Of a stretch of DNA of 57,958 nucleotides, positions 43,365 through 50,503 are shown one piece after another. Under the pieces are notes generated by a model. It was not told the origin of the DNA and ran no database searches. It was given only the letters and a program-made list of their open reading frames with translations. The position numbers and the translations under genes were made by a program. This DNA comes from Solirubrobacteraceae bacterium (lineage in GTDB: Bacteria; Actinomycetota; Thermoleophilia; Solirubrobacterales; Solirubrobacteraceae), in contig JANJTP010000061.1 of NCBI GenBank assembly GCA_024711025.1, forward strand, positions 1-57,958, in the 5' to 3' direction. The first letter of the stretch is position 1, and every line of letters starts with the position of its first letter.

Positions 43365-43612
43365 CAGGGCTCCTCGGCGATCATCGCCGCGGTCGCCGCG
43401 TCCGACCACGTCAGGTCGTCGGCGTCCTGCGGGATCCGCCGGTAGCCGTCGACGATCGCGCGTGCGATCGCATCGCGCCGTTCCCGCTCGACCACTGTCT
43501 CGAGGCCCGCTCTGACCGCATCCGAGCGCGACGCGAACACCCCTGCCCGCACGAGGTCGTCAACCGCCTCCACGATCGAGTCCGGGACGCGGGTGACGAG
43601 CTGGACTGTCAT
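43361..43612 (-). CDS. Ribbon-helix-helix antitoxin (MazE-like)
   Basis: An 83-residue antitoxin. The N-terminal MTVQLVTRVPDSIVEAVDDLVRAGVFASRSDAVRAGLETVVERE is a ribbon-helix-helix DNA-binding domain. The acidic C-terminus (PQDADDLTWSDAATAAMIAEEPW) should neutralise MazF. It is the first gene of the pair and probably autoregulates it. Confidence 0.88.
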   Translation of the reverse strand: MTVQLVTRVPDSIVEAVDDLVRAGVFASRSDAVRAGLETVVERERRDAIARAIVDGYRRIPQDADDLTWSDAATAAMIAEEPW

Positions 43613-43685
43613 GCGATGAGCATAGCGTTGCGCATAGCACTTCCTGCTGCTTCCTGCCCGACCCGTGGACCGAAGACCTAGTGGA

Positions 43686-43757
43686 TGGGCGCGGCTGGGA
43701 TCGAACCAGCGACCTCTCGCGTGTGAAGCGAGCGCTCTCCCGCTGAGCTACGCGCCC
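43686..43757 (-). tRNA. tRNA-Val (anticodon CAC)
   Basis: A 72-base cloverleaf on the minus strand. Acceptor GGGCGCG pairs with CGCGCCC and the discriminator is A. The D arm is GCTC/GAGC, the anticodon stem CTCGC/GCGAG encloses TTCACAC (anticodon CAC, reads GTG), and the T arm GCTGG/CCAGC encloses TTCGATC. CCA is not encoded. It lies between the mazEF-like pair and the glycan cluster. Confidence 0.96.
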
Positions 43758-43768
43758 GGGAGTCCGGG

Positions 43769-43774
43769 ACTTTA
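43769..43774 (-). promoter_or_regulatory. Putative -10 box of tRNA-Val
   Basis: Minus-strand TAAAGT ends 11 bases before the mature 5' end, predicting a short precursor leader. No clear -35. Confidence 0.45.
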
Positions 43775-43880
43775 GCGAGGCCGGGTGGCCTGCGAGGTGC
43801 CCGGCGCTCACGGGAACCGCTCGCGCGATCGACGCGATCGACCGGCTGACGGGAGGGGACGCCGCCGTCGATCCACGCAC

Positions 43881-43886
43881 TACGCT
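43881..43886 (+). promoter_or_regulatory. Putative -10 box of the glycan cluster
   Basis: TACGCT ends 7 bases before the GTG at 43894. It is the only promoter-like element I see before the six tightly packed genes that follow. Confidence 0.4.
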
Positions 43887-43893
43887 CGCCCCC

Positions 43894-45291
43894 GTGGCGC
43901 CCGACCACACCCACCGTGCCGGTGCCTCGCAGGAGGACCTCGACGATCTCCGCGACGGGATCGAGGCTGCGAGCGTCGCCCGTGGCAGCGCGTGGGGGAC
44001 GATCGCGATGGTCGTCACGATCGTCTCGGGCCTCGCGCTCGCGGTCATCATCGCTCGCTATCTCGGCCCGTCGAGCCGGGGCATCTACTTCCTGACCACG
44101 TTCGTCGCAGGCCTGATCGTGCTCGTCGGCGATCTCGGCCTCTCCACGAGCGGCCTGGTCTTCGCGACGAAGGACCGGGTTCCGCGGGCCCGGCTCCACG
44201 GCTCCGTGCTCGGACTGAGCCTCGCGATCACGGCGGTCACCGCCGTCGCCGTTCCGGTGTTCTACCCCCTGCTCCGGGACAACGTCCTGGACGGCATGAC
44301 GATGACCGACGCCTGGTTCGTGGTCGGGGGTGTCGGACTCGCTCTCTACGCGCGGCTCGCGGGCGCCCTGCTCACGGGCATCGGACGCATCCCCGAGCTG
44401 TCCGCCATCGGCATCGTCGCCGGCGTGGCGGCAGTGCCGGTCACGATCCTCGCGCTCGAGCTCGGCGGCCGTACCGTCGTGTGGGCGCTGACCGCCTGGC
44501 TCGTGGTTGCGGCGATGACGGCGGTCGGCATCGGCTTCGAGGCCGCCCGCAGGATGGGAGGGGTGCGCGCGCCTACGCGCTCCGACCTGCGCGAGCTCTT
44601 CGGGTTCGGCCTGCGCTCGCACATCGGGACGATCTCCCACCAGGGGTTCCTCCGCGCGGACGTGCTGTTCATCAGCGCCCGGTCCGGCCCGGCGGCGGTC
44701 GGCTTCTACTCGCTCGCGTCGACGCTCGCCGAGCGCCTCTCGAGCCTCGGCGCGGTCGTCTACACCGCGGGCGCGAGCCACGTCGGCAGCCGCTCGCACG
44801 CGGACGCGGGGGAGCTCATGGCCCGCATGGTGCGGATCGTGCTGCTCGTCGTCCTGCCCGTCGCGGTGCTGCTGGCGGCGGTCTCCGATCCGCTGGTCAG
44901 GCTGCTCTTCGGCGCCGACTTCGAGCCGACCGCGACGCCGTTCGTGCTCCTGCTCCCGGGAGCGGTCGCGCTGACGGTCTGGTACCTGCTCAGCCTGTAC
45001 ATCATCGCGGCGCTCGAGCGCCCGACCGTGACGACCGTCATCCAGCTCACCGGGATGCTCGCCAGCCTGCCGCTGTACTGGGCCGCCGTCGGCGAGTGGG
45101 GGATGTCCGGTGCGGCGATCGTCTCATCGCTCGTCTACATCGGCGTCATGGTCGCGGGCCTCGTGATCTTCGTCCGCGCGTCGGGGATCGGCCCGCGGGC
45201 ACTGCTTCCCGGGGTCGCGGACATCGTCACCCTGTGCGATCTCGGGCAGCAGGGCGTGCGGGCGGCGCGGGCCGGGCGACGAGCCGCGTGA
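43894..45291 (+). CDS. Polysaccharide flippase (Wzx/MATE-type)
   Basis: A 465-residue membrane protein with about 12-14 helices, of the oligosaccharide-flippase (Polysacc_synt) superfamily. A cytoplasmic N-terminus of ~35 residues precedes GTIAMVVTIVSGLALAVIIARYLGPSSRGIYFL, the classic start of Wzx-like proteins. The FGLRSHIGTISHQGFLRADVLFIS stretch is the second-half repeat. It would move lipid-linked sugar units across the membrane. The GTG start follows a TACGCT box; the stop overlaps the glycosyltransferase gene. Confidence 0.87.
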   Translation: MAPDHTHRAGASQEDLDDLRDGIEAASVARGSAWGTIAMVVTIVSGLALAVIIARYLGPSSRGIYFLTTFVAGLIVLVGDLGLSTSGLVFATKDRVPRARLHGSVLGLSLAITAVTAVAVPVFYPLLRDNVLDGMTMTDAWFVVGGVGLALYARLAGALLTGIGRIPELSAIGIVAGVAAVPVTILALELGGRTVVWALTAWLVVAAMTAVGIGFEAARRMGGVRAPTRSDLRELFGFGLRSHIGTISHQGFLRADVLFISARSGPAAVGFYSLASTLAERLSSLGAVVYTAGASHVGSRSHADAGELMARMVRIVLLVVLPVAVLLAAVSDPLVRLLFGADFEPTATPFVLLLPGAVALTVWYLLSLYIIAALERPTVTTVIQLTGMLASLPLYWAAVGEWGMSGAAIVSSLVYIGVMVAGLVIFVRASGIGPRALLPGVADIVTLCDLGQQGVRAARAGRRAA

Positions 45292-46463
45292 GCATGCCGA
45301 CCTTGCTCTACCTCCACGCGCTCGCGCCGCCGAAGAGCGGTGGCTCGACGGTCGTGCTGCGGCGCGTGCTCTCCGGGCTCGACCCCATCGAGGTCGTGAC
45401 GCTGACCGACCGCCACTTCCGCCGCCAGGTCAAGGCCGGCGGCCCCACCATCCCGGGGGACTACCGGTGGTTCCTGCGCACCCCCGGCTGGTTCACGGGA
45501 AGCCTCGTCGGCCGAGCCGTCACTGCGGCGCTCGACCTCGTGCTCGCGGTGCTCGCCGGTGTCATCGGCGCGGCCATCATCCGTCGGCGCCGGGCGTCCT
45601 GGGTGCTCAGCGTGGCCGACAACGGGTTCTCCGTCGTCGCGGGCACCGTCGCCGCGCGGCTGGCGGGGGTCCCGCATCTGATCTGGGTCTTCGACCTCTG
45701 GGAGGAGAACGCGTACGCGGAGGTGGACCGCTGGGTCGCCGCCCGGCTCGAGGGACCCCTCTGGCGGTCCGCCGACGCGCTCATCTGCCATGCGCAGGAG
45801 ATGTCCGACCACTACGAGCGCAAGTACGGCGCCCCCGCCTTCGTGCTCCCGACGCCCGTCGACGCCGGCCTCGAGCCGGCGGCGGGACCCGCTGGAGCCG
45901 GCGCTCCCGGCGCCGAGCGGGAGGTGCTCTACGCGGGCGCGATGTACTGGGCGCAGGAGGAGGCGCTGCGCCGGCTGGCGCGGGTCTGCGCTCGGACGGA
46001 CGGGGTGCGCCTGACGGTCGTCGGCGACGCGGAGGAGCTGCGCGCCGCGGGCATCGAGGCCGACCGTGTCGAGCCGCGGACCTCGCCCGAGGATTTCCAG
46101 CAGCGCGTGCGCCGCGCGGACGTCGCCTTCCTCGGCCTGAGCTTCGGCACGGCCCACCCGGAGCTCATCGCGACGGCCACGCCCGCCCGGCTGCCGGAGT
46201 ACATGGCCGCCGGCGTGCCGCTGCTCATCCACGCCCCGGCGGGGTCCCACATCACCGAGTACGCGCGACGAGAGGACTTCGCCGAGGTCGTGGACACGGC
46301 GGACGACGATGCGCTGGCGCGCGGCTTGCGGCGCGTTCTGGACAACCCGGCCACCGGTACCATCCGCGCTCGTCGCGCACGGGAGCTCGCAGTCGAGCGC
46401 CATGACGCGGTGCGCGTCCGCGCCGCCGCCCGCGAACTCCTGATGAGCCTGAGGGACCGATGA
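45288..46463 (+). CDS. Glycosyltransferase (GT-B, family 4-like)
   Basis: A 391-residue GT-B glycosyltransferase. The N-terminal acceptor domain begins LLYLHALAPPKSGGSTVVLRRVL. The C-terminal donor domain has VLYAGAMYWAQEEALRRLARV, LTVVGDAEEL, and RLPEYMAAGVPLLIHAPAGSHITEYARRED, the region that contacts the nucleotide sugar. A possible membrane-associating stretch lies near residues 80-105. The GTG at 45288 overlaps the flippase stop as GTGA; an ATG two codons in is the alternative. Donor and acceptor sugars are unknown. Confidence 0.85.
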   Translation: MSMPTLLYLHALAPPKSGGSTVVLRRVLSGLDPIEVVTLTDRHFRRQVKAGGPTIPGDYRWFLRTPGWFTGSLVGRAVTAALDLVLAVLAGVIGAAIIRRRRASWVLSVADNGFSVVAGTVAARLAGVPHLIWVFDLWEENAYAEVDRWVAARLEGPLWRSADALICHAQEMSDHYERKYGAPAFVLPTPVDAGLEPAAGPAGAGAPGAEREVLYAGAMYWAQEEALRRLARVCARTDGVRLTVVGDAEELRAAGIEADRVEPRTSPEDFQQRVRRADVAFLGLSFGTAHPELIATATPARLPEYMAAGVPLLIHAPAGSHITEYARREDFAEVVDTADDDALARGLRRVLDNPATGTIRARRARELAVERHDAVRVRAAARELLMSLRDR

Positions 46464-47344
46464 CAGACCAGCCGAGCGCCGCGCCTCCCACCCTCGTCCT
46501 GGTGCTCGGTGCCACCGGGATGCTCGGCCACGTCATCTGCGACGAGCTGGCGTCCGCCTTCGAGGTCCATGGCGGCGTCCGCGACGCGGCGCGCGCGCAG
46601 CGGCTCGGCCTCGCGGTACCGCTCCACGAGATGGACGCGCTCGATCCCGACGGCATCGACGCGCTGATCGGCCGGCTGCGCCCCGCGGTGGTCATCAACG
46701 CGGTCGGCCTCGTGAAGCAGCTCGACGAGGCGAGCCGCCCGGTGCCGGCGATCGCGATCAACGCGCTGCTCCCGCACCGGCTCAACGAGTCCTGCGCCGC
46801 GCGCGGCGCCCGGCTCATCCACGTCAGCACCGACTGCGTCTTCTCGGGCGAGCTCCCGGCACCGGCCGCCTACAAGCAGGACGACCGCCCGGACGCGCGC
46901 GACCTCTACGGCCTCTCGAAGCTCCTCGGCGAGGTGACGGCGGCGCCCGGGCTGACGCTGCGCACCTCGATCATCGGCTGGGAGCTCGAGCGCGCGAGCG
47001 GCCTGCTCGAGTGGTTCGCGTCCCAGGACGGGCGCGAGGTCTCGGGGTACACGAACGCGGTGTTCTCCGGTTTCACGACCCGTGCTCTCGCACGGATCGT
47101 CGGACGGCTGATCGTGGAGCACCCGGACATGACCGGTCTCTGGCAGGTCTCCGCGGACCCGATCGCGAAGTTCGATCTTCTGGTGGCACTACGCGATGTG
47201 CTCGGGATGACCTGCGAGATTCGGCCGGTGGACGAGCCACACGTCAACCGCGCCCTCGACTCGTCGCCGTTTCGCGCTGCCACGGGCATCGAGGCTCCGT
47301 CGTGGGACCAGATGCTCTCCGAGCTCGAGGAAGGCAGACGATGA
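46460..47344 (+). CDS. NAD(P)-dependent sugar-nucleotide reductase (RmlD-like SDR)
   Basis: A 294-residue extended SDR. The Rossmann glycine motif is LVLGATGMLGH, then STDCVFSG and the catalytic Tyr150/Lys154 in LYGLSK. The protein ends without the cupin domain of CapF/WbjC. Next to a 4,6-dehydratase and a 2-epimerase, it should reduce the 4-keto group of the UDP-2-acetamido-2,6-dideoxy sugar, as WbvR does in the UDP-L-rhamnosamine/quinovosamine route. L-fucosamine is the alternative end product. ATGA overlaps on both sides. Confidence 0.85.
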   Translation: MTDQPSAAPPTLVLVLGATGMLGHVICDELASAFEVHGGVRDAARAQRLGLAVPLHEMDALDPDGIDALIGRLRPAVVINAVGLVKQLDEASRPVPAIAINALLPHRLNESCAARGARLIHVSTDCVFSGELPAPAAYKQDDRPDARDLYGLSKLLGEVTAAPGLTLRTSIIGWELERASGLLEWFASQDGREVSGYTNAVFSGFTTRALARIVGRLIVEHPDMTGLWQVSADPIAKFDLLVALRDVLGMTCEIRPVDEPHVNRALDSSPFRAATGIEAPSWDQMLSELEEGRR

Positions 47345-48396
47345 CCGAAGATCTCGATGGCGCCGTGGTCCTCATCACCGGCGGAACCGGCTCGCTCGGG
47401 CAGACGCTCGTGCGCCGGCTGCTCGCCGGTGAGCTGGGCCGCCCGGAGCGCCTGATCATCCTGTCGCGGGACGAGGCGAAGCAGTATGCGATGAAGACGC
47501 GCTGGAAGAACGCGGAGGCTGCGTCCGACGACATCGTCTACCACAACTTCGACCAGTTGATCGAGTTCCGGATCGGCGATGTGCGCGACTACGCGAGCGT
47601 GGTCGACGCCGTCTCGCGCTCGGACGTCATCTTCCACGCCGCGGCGATGAAGCAGGTCCCGACCTGCGAGTACTTCCCCGCCCAGGCGACGGCCACGAAC
47701 GTCATGGGGACGGAGAACGTCGTCCGTGCCGTGCGGCAGTCCGGGCGCCCGAAGGTCGTCATGGGCATCTCGACGGACAAGGCCTGCAAGCCCGTGAACG
47801 TGATGGGCATGACGAAGGCGATCCAGGAGCGGCTCATCGTCGAGGGCAACCTCGACAACGACGACTGCCGGCTCGTCGCCGTCCGGTACGGGAACGTCCT
47901 CGAGTCGCGCGGCTCGGTGATCCCGCTGTTCAAGCACCAGATCGCCACCGGTGGTCCGGTGACGATCACCACGCCGGACATGACCCGCTTCCTCATGACC
48001 CTCGAGGCGGCGGTCGACACGGTGTTCACCGCGTTCCGCGAGGCGCGCAGGGGTGAGATCTACATCCCGAAGATGCCCTCGGCGCGGGTGACCGACATCG
48101 CCGAGATCCTCATCGGCGACAGTGGCGTCGAGACCGTCATCACCGGGATCCGGCCCGGGGAGAAGATCCACGAGCTGCTGATCTCCGAGGAGGAGGCATA
48201 CCGCACGGTCGATCGCGGCGACTACTTTGCCATGCGACCGATGCTCCCCGACTTCGGCGAAGACGACTCGCCCCGCCCGCTCACCGGCGACTACTCGTCG
48301 GCCGACGCGATCGTCACCGGGGAGCGGCTTGCCGCACTGGTGGCCATCGGTGCCTTCACGGACCTGGCGGTCGACGAGCCCGGGCTGGTTGGATGA
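47341..48396 (+). CDS. UDP-GlcNAc 4,6-dehydratase/5-epimerase (CapE/WbjB/WbvB-like)
   Basis: A 351-residue short-form Polysacc_synt_2 SDR that starts the L-sugar pathway. The Rossmann motif is LITGGTGSLGQTLV. The conserved SRDEAKQYAMK, FHAAAMKQVPTCEYFP and GISTDKACKPVNVMGMTK follow. The catalytic Tyr of the usual YxxxK is Met155 with Lys159, exactly the MxxxK form of CapE and FlaA1-type dehydratases. RYGNVLESRGSVIPLFK is also diagnostic. The expected product is a UDP-2-acetamido-2,6-dideoxy-L-4-hexulose. Confidence 0.92.
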   Translation: MTEDLDGAVVLITGGTGSLGQTLVRRLLAGELGRPERLIILSRDEAKQYAMKTRWKNAEAASDDIVYHNFDQLIEFRIGDVRDYASVVDAVSRSDVIFHAAAMKQVPTCEYFPAQATATNVMGTENVVRAVRQSGRPKVVMGISTDKACKPVNVMGMTKAIQERLIVEGNLDNDDCRLVAVRYGNVLESRGSVIPLFKHQIATGGPVTITTPDMTRFLMTLEAAVDTVFTAFREARRGEIYIPKMPSARVTDIAEILIGDSGVETVITGIRPGEKIHELLISEEEAYRTVDRGDYFAMRPMLPDFGEDDSPRPLTGDYSSADAIVTGERLAALVAIGAFTDLAVDEPGLVG

Positions 48397-49481
48397 AGGT
48401 CCTGACGGTCGCCGGCACCCGGCCGGAGCTCATCCGCCTTGCGCTGGTGTTCCGCCGGCTCGCGGAGGTCGGGATCGAGCACCACCTGGTGCACACGGGG
48501 CAGAACTTCGACACCCGGCTCTCCGACATCTTCTTCGACGAGCTCGAGATCGCCGCGCCCGACACGTACCTCGGCATCCGCGCCGAGCGGGCCGGCGAGC
48601 AGATCGGGGAGATCATCTCCCGCAGCGAGGCGGTGATGATCGAGGAGCGGCCCGACGCGCTGCTGATCCTCGGGGACACGAACAGCGGCCTTGCCGCGAT
48701 CCCCGCGGCGCGCCTGAACATCCCGATCTTCCACATGGAGGCCGGGAACCGGTGCTTCGACTGGTCGGTGCCGGAGGAGAAGAACCGCCGGCTCATCGAC
48801 CACATCAGCACCTGGCTGCTGCCCTACACGATGCGCTCGCGCGAGTACCTCCTGCAAGAGGGCATCGGCGCGGACCGGATCCTCGTCTCCGGGAACCCGA
48901 TCACCGACATCCTCGAGCACTTCCGCCCGCTCTGGGAGGCATCCGACGTGCTCGAGCGCCTCGGCCTCGAAGAGCGCGGGTACGTGCTCGTGACGGCGCA
49001 CCGGCAGGAGTCGGTGGACGTCCCCGAACGCCTGCGGATCATCTGCGACGGCCTCGAGGCGGTCGCACGCGAGCTCGACCTGCCGGTCGTCTGGAGCGTG
49101 CATCCGCGCACCCGCGGGAAGCTCGAGCAGCAGGGTGTGCGCCTCGATCCCCGCGTCCGGCTCCACGAGCCGTTCGGCTTCCCCGACTTCGTCCGCCTCG
49201 AGGCGGACGCGCGCTGCGTCATCAGCGACTCGGGGACGGTCCAGGAGGAGTGCAGCCTGCTCAAGGTCCCGACCGTCACCTGCCGCGATACGACGGAGCG
49301 GCCCGAGACCGTCGAGTGCGGCTCGAACCTCCTCTCCGGCGTCGTGAGCGGTGAGCGCATCCTCGAGTGCGTGCAGGTCATGCTCGCCACCGAGCCCGAC
49401 TGGGAGTCGCCCTACGAGGGCGCGCTCCACCGGAACGTCGCCGAGCGGGTCGTGAAGTTCCTCGTCGGGAGCACGCGCTGA
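48393..49481 (+). CDS. UDP-N-acetylglucosamine 2-epimerase-type enzyme (CapG/WbjD/WbvD-like)
   Basis: A 362-residue WecB-family epimerase. Markers are VAGTRPELIRLA, HTGQNFD, ILGDTNSGLAAI, FHMEAGNRCFDWSVPEEKNRRLIDHIS, VTAHRQESVD, HPRTR and ISDSGTVQEECSLL. The DWSVPEEKNRRLIDH variant is typical of the enzymes that act at the end of the L-FucNAc/L-QuiNAc pathways rather than of WecB itself, which reads R..PEE.NR....H. It completes the three-enzyme set in this cluster. Confidence 0.9.
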   Translation: MKVLTVAGTRPELIRLALVFRRLAEVGIEHHLVHTGQNFDTRLSDIFFDELEIAAPDTYLGIRAERAGEQIGEIISRSEAVMIEERPDALLILGDTNSGLAAIPAARLNIPIFHMEAGNRCFDWSVPEEKNRRLIDHISTWLLPYTMRSREYLLQEGIGADRILVSGNPITDILEHFRPLWEASDVLERLGLEERGYVLVTAHRQESVDVPERLRIICDGLEAVARELDLPVVWSVHPRTRGKLEQQGVRLDPRVRLHEPFGFPDFVRLEADARCVISDSGTVQEECSLLKVPTVTCRDTTERPETVECGSNLLSGVVSGERILECVQVMLATEPDWESPYEGALHRNVAERVVKFLVGSTR

Positions 49482-49482
49482 C

Positions 49483-50151
49483 GTGTCCGGCCCGGTGCGG
49501 TCGCTCCGCTCGTGTGCCGGCCGGCTGCTGAAAGACGCGCCGCGGGCCCGTGCGGCCTGTGCCGAGGCACGTGCCACCGGTGAGTCCTCCACCACCCGCC
49601 CGGCCTACCGCGAGTGCCTGCGCATCCTCACCGCCGACTGCCGCAGCGTGCTCGACGTCGGGACCGGCGTCATGCGGTCCCTGGCCGGGATGAAGTGCGC
49701 GGTCCGGGTCGGCCTCGATGCCCACCGCCCTTACCTCGAGCACCGCGAGGTGGCGGACGCGGTCCCGGTCAACGCCTCGGCGCTCGATCTCGAGCGGCTC
49801 TTCGTCCCCGGCGCGGTCGAGCTCGTCACGGCGATCGACGTCCTCGAGCACCTCCCGCCGGACGATGCGCGCGAGATGCTGCGCCAGGCGACCGGGGTGG
49901 CCGCGAAGCGCGTGGTCCTCTTCACGCCGCGCGGCGAGTTCCCGCAGGACGACCACGATGCGTTCGGGCTCGGCGGCGAGGAGCTCCAACGGCATCGATC
50001 CGCGTGGGAGCCCGAGGATCTCCGGGCGCTGGGGTTCAGCGTGATCGTGTTCGAGGGGTACCACGACCACACGAACGCGTCGTTCGTCGAGGCGTTCGGC
50101 GCGGACCATCCCCCCGTGGACGCGCTGCTCGCGTTCCGGGACGCCGGCTGA
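49483..50151 (+). CDS. SAM-dependent methyltransferase
   Basis: A 222-residue class I methyltransferase. Motif I is SVLDVGTGVMRSLAG, the acidic second motif is VGLDAHRPYLEHRE, and the post-motif AIDVLEHLPPDDAREMLRQA is typical of Methyltransf_11/23 enzymes. An N-terminal ~45-residue extension is basic. Last in the glycan cluster and one base after the epimerase stop, it may methylate a sugar, but the acceptor is unknown. The start is GTG at 49483. Confidence 0.82.
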   Translation: MSGPVRSLRSCAGRLLKDAPRARAACAEARATGESSTTRPAYRECLRILTADCRSVLDVGTGVMRSLAGMKCAVRVGLDAHRPYLEHREVADAVPVNASALDLERLFVPGAVELVTAIDVLEHLPPDDAREMLRQATGVAAKRVVLFTPRGEFPQDDHDAFGLGGEELQRHRSAWEPEDLRALGFSVIVFEGYHDHTNASFVEAFGADHPPVDALLAFRDAG

Positions 50152-50198
50152 GGGTCGGCAGCGGCGGGCGCCGAGCCGTGCCTGTGCGCCCCGGTCGA

Positions 50199-50204
50199 TA
50201 CACT
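50199..50204 (+). promoter_or_regulatory. Putative -10 box of the SRP RNA
   Basis: TACACT is followed by six bases and then the first base of the SRP RNA terminal helix at 50211, ideal spacing for transcription start. Confidence 0.5.
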
Positions 50205-50210
50205 CCCTCT

Positions 50211-50488
50211 CGGACCGTGCTAGGCGGGGAGGTAGCGGTGCCCTGTACTCGCAATCCGCTCTAGCGAGGCTGAATCCCCTTCCGAGGGGCGCAGGCCTGC
50301 GGTGTCGCCGCGCCGAACGTGGTGTCGATGGCCCGGGTCCCGTGCGACGTCGGTCCGTGAACCAGGTCAGGTCCGGAAGGAAGCAGCCTTAAGCGGTGTC
50401 CGGCGGGCGTGGCGGGGTCCCCCGAGCCGGAGCCACGGCCTCGACGCCGGTGCCCGCAGACCGGCCACGACGGAGGGTGCACGGTCCG
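50211..50488 (+). ncRNA. ffs: Signal recognition particle RNA (large, Alu-containing type)
   Basis: About 278 bases. The 5' Alu domain starts with GTGCTAGGCGGGGAGGTAGC and contains GGTGCCCTGTA and GCAATCCGCT. The conserved apical helix 8 hairpin lies at about 50368-50396 (CAGGTCAGGTCCGGAAGGAAGCAG, given here as the segment around GGTCAGGTCCGGAAGG). The ends are closed by CGGACCGTGC (50211-50220) pairing with GCACGGTCCG (50479-50488). Internal pairing GGTGTCGA/TCGACGCC supports the rod. It binds Ffh for co-translational targeting. The Alu type is like that of Bacillus rather than short enterobacterial 4.5S. Confidence 0.93.
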
Positions 50489-50503
50489 CTTCGCGCCCCG
50501 CTC

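Noticed and set aside
43686-43757. tRNA-associated integration site
   Set aside because: No integrase and no second copy of the tRNA 3' end was found downstream in the window.
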